Positions 25,077 through 34,924 are shown, counted from the first letter of the stretch. The stretch is DNA of 64,000 nt from Aureivirga marina (GCF_015767265.1 NZ_JADPIB010000003.1:248001-312000), one strand, 5' to 3'. Numbers and translations are program-made. Notes: generated by a model not told the origin, from the sequence alone.

Positions 25077-26282
25077 ATGAATAGAGAACTTTTACTAGCA
25101 TTAGCAGAAAAATACGATAGTCCATTATACGTTTATGATTCCGAAAAAATCATAAAACAATACAAACGCATAACCAAAGCATTTTCTAAGGTGAAAAAGC
25201 TCAAGATAAATTATGCAACAAAGGCATTGTCAAATGTTAGTGTATTAAAAGTTTTCAAAAATTTAAATTCTGGTTTAGATACAGTTTCTTATCAAGAAGT
25301 TCTTCTTGGTTTGGAAGCTGGATTTAAACCAGAAGATATTATTTTTACTCCAAATGGAGTTTCTCTTGAAGAAATTGAATTAGTTGCAAAACTTGGTGTT
25401 CAGATTAACATTGATAATTTATCAATATTAGAACAATTTGGTCACCACTACCCTAACATTCCTGTTTGTATTCGTCTGAATCCGCATATTATGGCTGGAG
25501 GAAATTCAAAAATTTCTGTTGGTCATATCGATTCTAAATTTGGAATTTCTATTTATCAGGTTCCACATATTAAAAGAGTTGTTGAAAACACAAATATGAC
25601 AATAAACGGCGTGCATATGCATACAGGTTCCGATATTTTAGATATTGGTGTTTTCTTACAAGCTTCTGAAATTTTATTTGATGTGGCGAAACAATTTCCA
25701 AATATTGAATTTATCGATTTTGGTTCAGGATTTAAAGTTCCTTATAAAGAAGGAGATATTTCCACGGATATTGAAGAACTAGGAAAAGAGCTTTCTAAAA
25801 GATTTAATGAGTTTTGTGAAGAATACGGTAAAGATGTCACTTTAATGTTTGAACCGGGGAAATTCTTAGTTAGCGAAGCTGGTTATTTTTTAGCAAATGT
25901 GAATGTTGTAAAACAAACAACTTCTACTGTTTTTGCTGGAATTGATTCTGGTTTTAATCATTTAATTCGTCCGATGATGTATGATGCTTACCATCATATT
26001 TCGAATATTTCAAATCCAAAAGGAAAAGAAAGATATTATTCGATTGTAGGATATATATGCGAAACAGATACTTTTGGTTCAAATAGAAAAATCAATGAAA
26101 TTCGAGAAGGAGATATTTTATGTTTCAACAATGCTGGAGCATATTGTTTTTCGATGGCTTCTAATTATAATTCTAGATTTAGACCAGCAGAAGTTTTGAT
26201 TTACAAAGGGAAAGATTACTTAATTCGAAAACGAGAAAATATAGAAGATATTCTGAAAAATCAGATTTCTATTGAAATATAA
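25077..26282 (+). CDS. lysA: Diaminopimelate decarboxylase
   Basis: A 401-residue PLP enzyme of the fold-type III group that makes lysine from meso-diaminopimelate. The PLP lysine is K49 in INYATKALSN. Other landmarks are RLNPHIMAGG, HMHTGSDI, DFGSGFKVPY, MFEPGKFLV, CETDTFG and the active-site NNAGAYCFSMASNYN. Length and motifs are normal. It follows pepT by 11 bp and ends in a hairpin terminator. Confidence 0.95.
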   Translation: MNRELLLALAEKYDSPLYVYDSEKIIKQYKRITKAFSKVKKLKINYATKALSNVSVLKVFKNLNSGLDTVSYQEVLLGLEAGFKPEDIIFTPNGVSLEEIELVAKLGVQINIDNLSILEQFGHHYPNIPVCIRLNPHIMAGGNSKISVGHIDSKFGISIYQVPHIKRVVENTNMTINGVHMHTGSDILDIGVFLQASEILFDVAKQFPNIEFIDFGSGFKVPYKEGDISTDIEELGKELSKRFNEFCEEYGKDVTLMFEPGKFLVSEAGYFLANVNVVKQTTSTVFAGIDSGFNHLIRPMMYDAYHHISNISNPKGKERYYSIVGYICETDTFGSNRKINEIREGDILCFNNAGAYCFSMASNYNSRFRPAEVLIYKGKDYLIRKRENIEDILKNQISIEI

Positions 26283-26287
26283 AATAT

Positions 26288-26315
26288 AAATCCTTCTTTT
26301 AAAGAGGGATTTTTT
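26288..26315 (+). terminator. Terminator of pepT-lysA
   Basis: A 12-bp stem AAATCCTTCTTT / AAAGAGGGATTT with one G-T pair, followed by T. Confidence 0.85.
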
Positions 26316-26369
26316 ATGATTGTAAAATACTAAAAATTGCTGTTTTTTTGTTAAATTAATTAAAGAGAA

Positions 26370-27278
26370 ATGAAACAGTTTATGCTTAAAATAATTTTAG
26401 TTTTAATATTAGTTGTTGGGATTTTTATACAATTTATTCTTCCAAGGTTTATAACACAACTTCGAATTTCAGATTTAGAAGAAAAAAAGGCTTTGTTACA
26501 TAAATTAAAAAGTAAATTTAAATTTCATTCATTTGATAATAAGATTCTTACTGGAGAAATTCATTTTTCAAAAACTAAAGAAGCGAAGGGAACAATTATT
26601 TTATTACATGGAATTCGTTCTGGTAAAATGATTTTTACATTTATTTCCAAATTTTTAAATCAAAATGGATTTAATACAGTTGCTTTAGATTTAAGAGCGC
26701 ATAATGAAAGTCAAGGTAGATTTTGTACGTTTGGTGTAAAAGAAAAAATAGATGTCCATGTTCTTTTAAATTATTTAGAAAAAGAATATGAATTAAAAGA
26801 TAATATTGGAATTTGGGGAAAATCTTTAGGAGCTGCGGTTGCTTTACAAACTATGGAAATCGATGATAGGATTCAATTTGGAATTATCGAAAGTACTTTT
26901 ACTGATTTTAGGCAAATTGTTCATGATTATTTTAAACGTAATACAGGATTTGATATATATCCTTTGACGGAATATTTAATTTATAGATCAGGTAAGATTT
27001 CTGATTTTAATCCAGATTTATCTAAGCCAAATAAATCTTGTAAAAATATAAATCAACCAATTCTAGTTGTACATGGTGGAAAAGATAAAAGAATAAAAAT
27101 TGAATATGGAAAAGCAAATTTTAAAGCATTAAAAAATCCATTAAATGAGTTTTTAGAAATCAAAGATGCAAATCATGTAAACCTTTGGGAAGTAGGTGGA
27201 CAAAATTATTTAAACGAAGTTTTAAAGTTTATTTTAAAGGTTTCAAAGGATTCTGAAATTGAAAAAATTACAGCATAA
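26370..27278 (+). CDS. Alpha/beta hydrolase
   Basis: A 302-residue protein with an N-terminal membrane anchor (IILVLILVVGIFIQFIL). The fold is clear: oxyanion HG in ILLHGIRSGK, LDLRAHNESQG, the nucleophile elbow GKSLGAA, the acid region VVHGGKDKRI and the histidine in DANHVNLWEVG. It resembles the YqkD/BAAT-like hydrolases, with substrate unknown. It lies 88 bp after lysA and converges on the terminator before the gene ending at 27308. Confidence 0.85.
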   Translation: MKQFMLKIILVLILVVGIFIQFILPRFITQLRISDLEEKKALLHKLKSKFKFHSFDNKILTGEIHFSKTKEAKGTIILLHGIRSGKMIFTFISKFLNQNGFNTVALDLRAHNESQGRFCTFGVKEKIDVHVLLNYLEKEYELKDNIGIWGKSLGAAVALQTMEIDDRIQFGIIESTFTDFRQIVHDYFKRNTGFDIYPLTEYLIYRSGKISDFNPDLSKPNKSCKNINQPILVVHGGKDKRIKIEYGKANFKALKNPLNEFLEIKDANHVNLWEVGGQNYLNEVLKFILKVSKDSEIEKITA

Positions 27279-27279
27279 A

Positions 27280-27303
27280 AAAAGGAGCTTAATTGCTCCT
27301 TTT
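27280..27303. terminator. Bidirectional terminator
   Basis: A perfect 9-bp stem AAAAGGAGC / GCTCCTTTT with loop TTAATT. It serves the hydrolase and the convergent secreted-protein gene. Confidence 0.9.
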
Positions 27304-27307
27304 CTTT

Positions 27308-28954
27308 TTATTTTAAAATCATTTTACCGATTTTGTCACTTTTCTTTTTAGAAGAATAAATGATAAATTCTTTTGGACTAACTTTATAGAAAATTCCAGG
27401 ACGTAATGTCAATTGTTTTTTGTCTTTACCGTCTTGATCAATTCTTTTAGCATTTCCGTTTTCATCAAAAATAAATGCCGTTGGAACTGCTGTTTTATAG
27501 TTTGTCATTCTTTTGATATCTTTTATTTCAGTTACTCCTTTATTTTTAGGATTATCATTGAAAATAACAATTAATTTTCCGTCGGTATAAACAGGAATAG
27601 CACTTAAATATTCAGGTCCTTCTCCTGCAACACCTAATGGTAATTCAATTCCCGCAGAAACTGTTACAGAACCAGAAGCAGCAATCATTCCTAAACCAAT
27701 TCCAAAAGCAGTATAAGCTCCTCTTTGTTCTTTTGGAACAACATTCGCCCATGCTACAGTTCCATCAGGATTAAAGCTAGTTACAATAATTTCATTGTCA
27801 TTATGAATAAAAGATTGTGCAGACATTGGTCCAATTCCACTTTTTTTAGTAGCTGCTACTAAATGATATTCTGCTAATAAAATTAATCCTCCATCCTCTT
27901 TTTCAATAATACTGTGTGTTCTATAAAGTGGTTTTACATCTTTTCCTTTTTTAGCTCTTCTTTCTCCAATTAATTTAATTTTTGTTGCTAAATCAAATTC
28001 GTTGAATTTTAAATTTTTAACTTCATTTGAAGAAACATCAATTTTAGCATAATAAATTCCTTTTAATTCTTTATTTGCTTTTCCATTTTTTCTTACACTT
28101 GAATAAAAACCAACTAATTGAACTTCATCATTTGAATTTGCTAATAACTCACAATTAATTACTTCTTTATTTGTGAAATTAATATTAACCTCTTCTTTCT
28201 TATAGTTATTTGAAGCTTTATAAGAGTGTAAGTTGAATTTTTCAATATTTTTCTTTCGTTTACGATCTCTATAACTCTCATTAATAACTAAGAAAAAGTC
28301 ATTTTTATAATTTACATCATAATCTTGAATAGAAAATTCTAATCCTTTTCTATCTTTAAAAGGAACTTTATTTAAATTCGAAGCAATAACATTTAAAGTT
28401 TTACCTAATAATTTAACTTCATATTGAATCACTTCTTCTTTATCAAATAAAGTAGCATGTAAAACTAAAATACTTTCTCCATTTGGAGATTTACGGAAAT
28501 AGAAATTTCCTTTTTCACTTTTTTTAGTAACCTTAGTTTTGAATAAATCAATTCTGTTTCCAGAAACTTTTCCATCTTTAGAAACTAGGTATCCAAATAA
28601 ATTATATTGTTTTTCTTTTTTATCAAAAGAACTTGCAAGGATATATACATTTTCACCTAAAACAACTAGTCTTCGGAATTTTGTTTTATACTTTTTAAAA
28701 TCATCAAGAACTATTTCATTTGTAGAAAGAAGTTCCATTTTATCAGAATTAAAAACTTTAATGAAAAATTTCTTTTTCTTTTTTGAAAGTGTATAAATTC
28801 TGTCAGATGTTTGACCAGAAATTTTGATGATTTGATCTTTTCCTTGATCGATTTCAGCTCCATGTTGAAAAGAGATATTTCCGAAATCATTTTGCGCAAA
28901 AATACTTGTAAAACTAAGGAAACATAGCAATACTAATAATGTAATTTTTTCCAT
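27308..28954 (-). CDS. Secreted protein of unknown function
   Basis: From ATG 28954 the product has 548 residues with signal peptide MEKITLLVLLCFLSFTSIFAQ. An ATG 48 bp upstream (29002) is excluded because the -7 element TACTTTTG (- strand, 28975-28982) lies between. The mature protein is beta-rich, has a lysine-rich first half and a glycine-rich segment near residue 440 (AAFGIGLGMIAASGSVTVSAGIELPLG). I do not recognise a domain; a propeller-like periplasmic protein is possible. No sorting domain is seen at the C-terminus. Confidence 0.7.
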   Translation of the reverse strand: MEKITLLVLLCFLSFTSIFAQNDFGNISFQHGAEIDQGKDQIIKISGQTSDRIYTLSKKKKKFFIKVFNSDKMELLSTNEIVLDDFKKYKTKFRRLVVLGENVYILASSFDKKEKQYNLFGYLVSKDGKVSGNRIDLFKTKVTKKSEKGNFYFRKSPNGESILVLHATLFDKEEVIQYEVKLLGKTLNVIASNLNKVPFKDRKGLEFSIQDYDVNYKNDFFLVINESYRDRKRKKNIEKFNLHSYKASNNYKKEEVNINFTNKEVINCELLANSNDEVQLVGFYSSVRKNGKANKELKGIYYAKIDVSSNEVKNLKFNEFDLATKIKLIGERRAKKGKDVKPLYRTHSIIEKEDGGLILLAEYHLVAATKKSGIGPMSAQSFIHNDNEIIVTSFNPDGTVAWANVVPKEQRGAYTAFGIGLGMIAASGSVTVSAGIELPLGVAGEGPEYLSAIPVYTDGKLIVIFNDNPKNKGVTEIKDIKRMTNYKTAVPTAFIFDENGNAKRIDQDGKDKKQLTLRPGIFYKVSPKEFIIYSSKKKSDKIGKMILK

Positions 28955-29051
28955 TTTAATTTTTAAAATTTTGGCAAAAGTATAAAAATATATCAATTTC
29001 AATTAGAAATATTCTACGTTTTTACTGGGAAATATATTAACCGTTTAGAAA

Positions 29052-31814
29052 TCAATTATTTTTAATAAAATTTTCTAATTTCTGAATTGTAATGTTTTTA
29101 TTAAAAGTCCATGAAGAATACGAAAGAACAGTCATTTTAACCTCAGCACGTTCTAAAATTTTATATTGTTCAAAACCTAAATCATGTGCAAATTCTCCTG
29201 GATAACCAATCAAATCAATTCCAAAATATGCGTCTTTATGTTTAATTAATAAATCTAAAGTTATTCCTGCAATTTCAATTCCTTTCCAAAAATGAATTAC
29301 TTCTTTTTCTTTTAATTCATGAATTACCTCATCTAAGAATTTATCGTAAATATTTTCTAAATTGGATTGATTTGAAATTGAATTAATAGAATCTAGATAA
29401 AAATGAAATAGTGATTCAGGTTTAAGATTTTCTTTTGTGATAGATGTGTAAATATATTGTTTTGATTTTGCTCTTGTAATAGCAACATTAAAAATATCTT
29501 CTTTATTGAGATGAATAAAAGCCGAATGATGCGAATTAGAATCTACAGCAAAAGAAAGATGCATTTCATCTCTTTCCTCTCCTTGAAATGAATAAGCCGT
29601 TCCCACACGAATTTGATGACGTTCAATCTGATCTGAAGAAAAAGTTTCATGAATTTTTTCATATAATGCATCTGATTGTTTTTTAAACGGAGAAAGAATT
29701 CCTATAGTAGAAACTTTTGAATGAAAAATTTCTTTTTCTCGATTTATAGTTTCTTGAATGTTTTCTAAAAGCTGTTCAATCTCTATAGAATTAACTCCTT
29801 CTGCATCTCGAATTCCATTTGCTTCTATATGAAAAATTGCTTTCTCATAAGAATCTGGTTTTTTCGTCATAATTCGTAAATCATTATTATAAAATTTTTC
29901 ATTACTAAATTCTATAATCGACGGAAGACTTCTATAATGTTCATCAAGCATAGAAAGTTGCTTATTTGATTTGATAGATTTAATTCCAACATCTAGAATA
30001 CTTTTTTCTCTATAATTTAAAAACAAATCAGGAAAATGATTTACATGATATTTAGATTGTAAAATTTGTTGCATGCTTTTAGAAAGAAAAGAAATATGTC
30101 GAAGTTGATTTGTATCTCCAGCAATTACAACTCGTTTTGCTCTTTGTAATAAAGGAATACAGCTTGCAATATCACATTGTGTTGCTTCATCAATAATGAC
30201 CAAATCAAAAAGCTCTTTTTTCATAGGAAGAACTTCTTTTACATTTGCAATATTTACAGCCCAAATTGGAAAAGCTTTTAAAATCGCATTAAAATCAATT
30301 TCATTATAAATATTTGCCTTTCCAGTATCATTTTCAAAATTCATAGCATCTCGAAAATCTTTTAAATCATTCCAATTAGTTTCTAAAACACTAAGTAGCT
30401 GATCAACGAGTTTTTTACGAATAAAATAATCTACTTTTTTATTAATTTGATTTTCTATCGCATTTGTTTTTTCTAAAATTTCATGTAGAGAATCTTCCCT
30501 ATTATATTTATAATTCAAATACTTTTTTTTGAAATAAGAAATAATCCCAGTTTTATCTTCGCTTAAAAATAAACCATGAACTAATTCATCAGAAATTTTA
30601 TTTTGAAAAAACTGTTGTAGTTCTTTATAACTTTGAATATCATTTTTAAGATCTAAATGATTATAAGCAATATCTTTCTTAGAAAGTTTAAACATTCTAT
30701 TTAAATATCTCTCTCTATTTTTTACAGAAAGTAAACTTCTCAGGTATCTTGAAAAAGGCGTTTTATATTTTCGTTTTTTTCCTGTTCGGACTACACATTG
30801 TTCTAAGCCAATTTGAGTTCTAATTTTATCTACAACAACATCTACAGCTTCATCTGTACGAGAAGCAATTAAAACACTTTCTCCGTTTTGCATATGTTCT
30901 AAAGCCAATGCACCTATTGTATATGTTTTTCCTGTTCCTGGAGGGCCATAAATGACATTAAAAGGAAAATTCTTTGCTGCTTCTATAATAGATTCTTGCG
31001 CTTTACTTAATCCAAAAGGAATTTCCAGTTTATTAAAAGTTCTATATGTTGAAGTTTTGTATTCTTCTTCTAAAAATAAAGATTGAATCGGTTTTGAATA
31101 ATCTTCTGAGTTTGCTATTAATTCTAATTCGTTTAAAATTCCACGCGCAGAAGTTGATTTTTGAATTAATCCTAAAAAACTTGCAGGAAGTAAAGACAAA
31201 TCTGTTTCATTTGTGTGTTCTATTCCTTTTAAATAAGTTTTAAGTTTAGTAGCTTTTAAATTCTCTGGATATAAATAAACCTCATCACAATTAATAATAG
31301 GAAAGTATTTATTTAATTGCTTTATAATTTTTCCAATCTCTTCATAGGTTATATAAGATTTAGGAAGTTTATTATAAAAAGCTTCATAATCTATTTCTTC
31401 GTCTTCCTCTAACATTTGAAGAAAAGAATAATTAATCTTTCTACTCTGCATATCTAAAGAAATAAAATGTAATTCATCTCTCTCTTCTATAGTTGCTTTA
31501 TAATAAAACAAAGGAGCTGTAACTTTCTCTTTCTTATCATTCTTATATAAATATCCTGTAACAAAGAAAGAAGCATAAATTAATTCTTTCTCTCTATCAT
31601 AAAGTTCTTGTTTCTTTAAAATTGCTTTTGCTTTTCTTTCAGGAATTGGAATAATTGGCGAAATTCCATTAATTAATTCTTCTTTTGTTTCAATACAATA
31701 TTTATTCTCAATTTTTGCATTTAAGAAATCAATAATTACTTTATCTCTATTATCTGATTGATAACAATTTCTATAATATTTAATCAGGTTTTTAAGTTCT
31801 TTTTCTTTCTGCAT
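29052..31814 (-). CDS. Superfamily 1 DNA/RNA helicase with a C-terminal nuclease-like domain
   Basis: A 920-residue protein. The Walker A motif GPPGTGKTYT is near residue 295, the Walker B/motif II DEATQCD near 560, motif III AGDTNQLRH follows, LDEHYRS is motif IV-like, and GTAYSFQGEERDE plus NVAITRAKSK are motifs V and VI. This is the UPF1/Dna2-like SF1B pattern. The last 90 residues (FWKGIEIAGITLDLLIKHKDAYFGIDLIGYP) resemble the MTES_1575/Vsr-like PD-(D/E)XK fold used in such proteins, though I cannot confirm the active site. It is monocistronic. Housekeeping, RNA or defence roles are all possible. Confidence 0.8.
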   Translation of the reverse strand: MQKEKELKNLIKYYRNCYQSDNRDKVIIDFLNAKIENKYCIETKEELINGISPIIPIPERKAKAILKKQELYDREKELIYASFFVTGYLYKNDKKEKVTAPLFYYKATIEERDELHFISLDMQSRKINYSFLQMLEEDEEIDYEAFYNKLPKSYITYEEIGKIIKQLNKYFPIINCDEVYLYPENLKATKLKTYLKGIEHTNETDLSLLPASFLGLIQKSTSARGILNELELIANSEDYSKPIQSLFLEEEYKTSTYRTFNKLEIPFGLSKAQESIIEAAKNFPFNVIYGPPGTGKTYTIGALALEHMQNGESVLIASRTDEAVDVVVDKIRTQIGLEQCVVRTGKKRKYKTPFSRYLRSLLSVKNRERYLNRMFKLSKKDIAYNHLDLKNDIQSYKELQQFFQNKISDELVHGLFLSEDKTGIISYFKKKYLNYKYNREDSLHEILEKTNAIENQINKKVDYFIRKKLVDQLLSVLETNWNDLKDFRDAMNFENDTGKANIYNEIDFNAILKAFPIWAVNIANVKEVLPMKKELFDLVIIDEATQCDIASCIPLLQRAKRVVIAGDTNQLRHISFLSKSMQQILQSKYHVNHFPDLFLNYREKSILDVGIKSIKSNKQLSMLDEHYRSLPSIIEFSNEKFYNNDLRIMTKKPDSYEKAIFHIEANGIRDAEGVNSIEIEQLLENIQETINREKEIFHSKVSTIGILSPFKKQSDALYEKIHETFSSDQIERHQIRVGTAYSFQGEERDEMHLSFAVDSNSHHSAFIHLNKEDIFNVAITRAKSKQYIYTSITKENLKPESLFHFYLDSINSISNQSNLENIYDKFLDEVIHELKEKEVIHFWKGIEIAGITLDLLIKHKDAYFGIDLIGYPGEFAHDLGFEQYKILERAEVKMTVLSYSSWTFNKNITIQKLENFIKNN

Positions 31815-31864
31815 ATATTCAATTTCAAGTTTAACGAAATATAATATATTTTCTTAATTAACGT

Positions 31865-31872
31865 TATCTTTG
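31865..31872 (+). promoter_or_regulatory. -7 element TATCTTTG for the barrel protein gene
   Basis: It matches TAnnTTTG and lies 88 bp before the start codon, giving a 5' untranslated region of about 80 nt. Confidence 0.45.
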
Positions 31873-31959
31873 TTGAAAATAAAATTGATAACTAAAAAAT
31901 TGCTTTAAAAATATAATATTAACAATTGCAAACTCACGAAAACCTTAATTTATAAATAT

Positions 31960-32604
31960 ATGAAACTAAGTAATTTATTTTTAGTACTTACCTTATTTTG
32001 TGCAACTATTTTACAAGCACAAGATGTACAATCAATTGACAATACAGAATATAAAAGAAAAAAATTTAGTATAACAATGACTGGAGGTTTGGGTTATGCT
32101 ACAATCAATCCAGATAATGGAAGAAATTACAATTTAGATGCAAATGTTGGAGAAATACTTTTCAATTATAATTTTATGAAAAATATTGGTGTTTCTTCTG
32201 GAATTGGAACTTACTTTTTAAGTGGAAATGGATTTGATGATAATGGAAACTTTTATCATGAAAGATCCTTATTAAAAATTCCTTTAAACTTAAGTTTTAC
32301 TGTAGAACTTAACAAATCTTTCGAAGTAATGGCAAGATATGGAGTTTATGCACAAACAATTATTTTAGATGAATATCAATATGCTACTACAACTTTAGAT
32401 GATGTTTATGAAGGATGGAATTTTGGAACAAATTTAGGAATTGATTTTATTTATAAAGCAAATGAAAAAATGAGCGTTGGTTTAACATATGCAGGACAAT
32501 CAGATTTTAAAAAGTTTGATATCAATAGTAAATATGGAACGGATCAAAAGCAGAAAATAATTGGAATGAATACATTAGGATTCTTATTTAGATTTGAATT
32601 TTAA
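31960..32604 (+). CDS. Outer membrane beta-barrel protein
   Basis: A 214-residue protein with signal peptide MKLSNLFLVLTLFCATILQAQ. Alternating strands follow (KFSITMTGGLGYATI, EVMARYGVYAQTIIL, MSVGLTYAGQSDF) and it ends with an aromatic strand FLFRFEF, typical of eight-stranded porin-family barrels (OMP_b-brl). Function is not known. It is monocistronic with a -7 element and a strong terminator. Confidence 0.8.
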   Translation: MKLSNLFLVLTLFCATILQAQDVQSIDNTEYKRKKFSITMTGGLGYATINPDNGRNYNLDANVGEILFNYNFMKNIGVSSGIGTYFLSGNGFDDNGNFYHERSLLKIPLNLSFTVELNKSFEVMARYGVYAQTIILDEYQYATTTLDDVYEGWNFGTNLGIDFIYKANEKMSVGLTYAGQSDFKKFDINSKYGTDQKQKIIGMNTLGFLFRFEF

Positions 32605-32616
32605 TAGACTTTAAAC

Positions 32617-32651
32617 AAAACCCTCGAAAAGTTATAATTTCGAGGGTTTTT
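32617..32651. terminator. Bidirectional terminator
   Basis: A 13-bp perfect stem AAAACCCTCGAAA / TTTCGAGGGTTTT with an 8-nt loop. It is shared with the convergent YhcG gene. Confidence 0.95.
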
Positions 32652-32654
32652 AAT

Positions 32655-33701
32655 TTATAATTCTTTTTCAAAAGTTACTTTATCTGAAAATTCTTTTTCG
32701 ATTTCTTCTATAGAAGGAAGCTTTGTCTTCATCTCTTTCGGAATTGCTTCTGTTATTTTAAATTCACTAATTCCCATTGGTTTGTGAATATCTCGTAGAG
32801 CATATTCTGCTTCTATTTTATCTTTCTTTTTACACAATAACAAACCAATGGTTGGATTTTCATTTTCTGTTTTTAATAAATCATCTACAGCAGAAAGATA
32901 AAAATTTAATTTCCCTGCATATTCTGGTTTAAATCTTCCTGCTTTTAATTCAATTACAACATAACATTTTAATGGAATATGATAAAAAAGTAAATCGATA
33001 AAATAATCTGTTTCGCTTACTTCTAGTTTATATTGTCTTCCTACAAATGCAAACCCTTTTCCAAGTTCTAAAAGAAAATCTGTAATATTTTGTGTCAATT
33101 GATTTTCTATCTCTCTTTCTAAAGCTTCTTCTTGTAAACTAAGAAAATCGAAATTATAAGGATCTTTTAAAGCTTGTGACACAATTTTAGAATGTGCCTC
33201 AGAAAGTGTATTCTGAAAATTATTCGATTTACTTCCTTTTCGAAGGATAAAATTATTTTCAATTTGAATTTCTAAAGTATCTCTCGTCCAGCCATTTTTC
33301 CCAGTTTCTTCTACATAGAACAAAGCTTCATCAATATCTTTTATCTTTGAAATAATCAAACGATGATGTCCCCACGGAATTTGTGCCACGCTCTGTGGCA
33401 CAAAAGCAAATTTCTCTGAATAGAAAGTATACCATTGTTTAATTGCATAAATATTTCTTCGAGAAAATCCTTTCATATCTGGAAAAGCAATTCTTAAATC
33501 GGTAGAAATTTTTTCAATAACACCGCTTCCCCATTTTGCATTTTCCATCTTTGTAGTAATCTCTTTTCCTAATTCCCAATAAAGTTCAATTAATTGTTGA
33601 TTTACGGAAAGAGCAACTTTTTGTTTTGCAAACTGAACTCTAGATTTTAAAGTTTGAATCCAAGTTTTATATTCTTCGTAATTATAGGCAATTTTACTCA
33701 T
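32655..33701 (-). CDS. PDDEXK nuclease domain-containing protein (YhcG/DUF1016 family)
   Basis: A 348-residue YhcG-type protein. The N-terminal DUF1016_N part (IAYNYEEYKTWIQTLKSR..., LIELYWELGKEI, ISTDLRIAFPDMKGFSRRNIYAIKQWY) precedes the nuclease domain. The catalytic core is DYFIDLLFYHIPLKCYVVIELKAGRF, where the aspartate and ELK supply the PD-(D/E)XK residues, then GKLNFYLSAVDDL and IGLLLCKKKDKIEAEYAL. YhcG proteins are putative nucleases that spread by horizontal transfer and often lie near restriction-modification genes, which are absent here. It is monocistronic. Confidence 0.9.
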   Translation of the reverse strand: MSKIAYNYEEYKTWIQTLKSRVQFAKQKVALSVNQQLIELYWELGKEITTKMENAKWGSGVIEKISTDLRIAFPDMKGFSRRNIYAIKQWYTFYSEKFAFVPQSVAQIPWGHHRLIISKIKDIDEALFYVEETGKNGWTRDTLEIQIENNFILRKGSKSNNFQNTLSEAHSKIVSQALKDPYNFDFLSLQEEALEREIENQLTQNITDFLLELGKGFAFVGRQYKLEVSETDYFIDLLFYHIPLKCYVVIELKAGRFKPEYAGKLNFYLSAVDDLLKTENENPTIGLLLCKKKDKIEAEYALRDIHKPMGISEFKITEAIPKEMKTKLPSIEEIEKEFSDKVTFEKEL

Positions 33702-33782
33702 TTTGTCTTTTAGCTTTAATCTTCAATTTAGCTAATTTTCATGTTTTAAAAGCGTATTTTTATACTTAATTTCAATTAAAAA

Positions 33783-34772
33783 CTATCGTTTTTTCAGTGT
33801 TTTAATTTGCTTTTCTATCGTTTTTTTAATTTGTTTTTTCTCTTTAGAAGAAAGCTCTTTATCTAATTTTAGTTTCTCTAAAGCTTGAATGTAAACCTGA
33901 ATTGCTTCTTTTGTTTTGTGAAGTTTTTCCAAAGCTTCTGCTTTTAATTTATAATGTCTCCAAAAATCAGGAAAACCATTAATTCGTTGATTTTGTTCTT
34001 CTACGATATAATTCCATTCCCATGAATCAAAACAAAAATTTAATCCTAAAGGAATTCCAACAGTTGGTGTAGAATTATGACTAAAACCTTTTAAAAGTTG
34101 TTCTTTAAATCGAAAGTTTGTAAAATTTTTCGATTTCATCTCATTTACAAAAGCATCATAATATTTTTTAATAGAAATATCATCCCATCTGCGATTTCCA
34201 ATTGCGATATAAAAGTTTCCTTCTAATGAATTTATATTCTCTAGTTTTTGTTGAATATCATTATCGTTTGGCCAAAAAGCTGGACTAATTGCAATACAAG
34301 AATGGAATTTGTCATTTTGCTCTAAAAATAAATTCGTCATAAAATATCCACCAAAAGAATGTCCGACTAAAATTGCTTTTTTTTCCAAGTTTAATTCTTT
34401 TTGTATTAAAGGAAGAACCTCATCGATTATAAAAGAAGAAAGATTTTCTTTTTCGGTTAATTCTTTATTTCTATCCTCATGTATAATTCCTATTAAAACA
34501 CTTTGTGGAATTTCATCATATAAATAGAGATTATTTACCGATTGTAAAATTGTTCCGGTAATTTCTTCATCGTTTCCATCGGTATAAATAATACATTGTT
34601 TAGAATCTTTTATTTTCGAATAATTTAAAGGTTTACTGATTGTAATTTTTCTTTTAGAATTAAAAACTTTCGAATTTATTTCAAGCGTATCAGGTTTACT
34701 GTAAAAAGAATGGGATTGTGAAAATGTTTGAATTGTAAGTAATGTGAAAATAGCTAAATAAAAATATTTCAT
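33783..34772 (-). CDS. Alpha/beta hydrolase (esterase D-like), secreted
   Basis: A 329-residue protein with signal peptide (MKYFYLAIFTLLTIQTFSQ). The domain has the putative-esterase (IroE/EsD) pattern with YTDGNDEEITG, a nucleophile elbow VGHSFGGYF, AISPAFWPND and the histidine in LLKGFSHNSTP. The last 60 residues are TPR-like helices (LKAEALEKLHKTKEAIQVYIQALEKL) with a lysine-rich end. A role in siderophore or ester hydrolysis in the periplasm is possible; nothing in the neighbourhood supports a siderophore pathway. Confidence 0.85.
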   Translation of the reverse strand: MKYFYLAIFTLLTIQTFSQSHSFYSKPDTLEINSKVFNSKRKITISKPLNYSKIKDSKQCIIYTDGNDEEITGTILQSVNNLYLYDEIPQSVLIGIIHEDRNKELTEKENLSSFIIDEVLPLIQKELNLEKKAILVGHSFGGYFMTNLFLEQNDKFHSCIAISPAFWPNDNDIQQKLENINSLEGNFYIAIGNRRWDDISIKKYYDAFVNEMKSKNFTNFRFKEQLLKGFSHNSTPTVGIPLGLNFCFDSWEWNYIVEEQNQRINGFPDFWRHYKLKAEALEKLHKTKEAIQVYIQALEKLKLDKELSSKEKKQIKKTIEKQIKTLKKR

Positions 34773-34860
34773 AACAGTTCTAAAATATTGGTATTATCTC
34801 TATGATAATTGTCAGTTAATTGAAAAATTCATTGCAATTATACAAAATCTTGATTTGTTT

Positions 34861-34904
34861 TTGATTTAAGTCAAAATTAATTTTTGAACTGCCATTTACT
34901 TTTG
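34861..34904 (+). promoter_or_regulatory. Fnr-like operator and -7 element of the cytochrome c peroxidase gene
   Basis: TTGATTTAAGTCAA (34861-34874) differs by one base from the site at 12941. The -7 element TACTTTTG (34897-34904) has its TTTG exactly 26 bp after the site, so the operator centre is about 42 bp before the expected start, the classic position of a class II Crp/Fnr activator. Confidence 0.7.
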
Positions 34905-34924
34905 AAAAAACAAATCAAATACAT

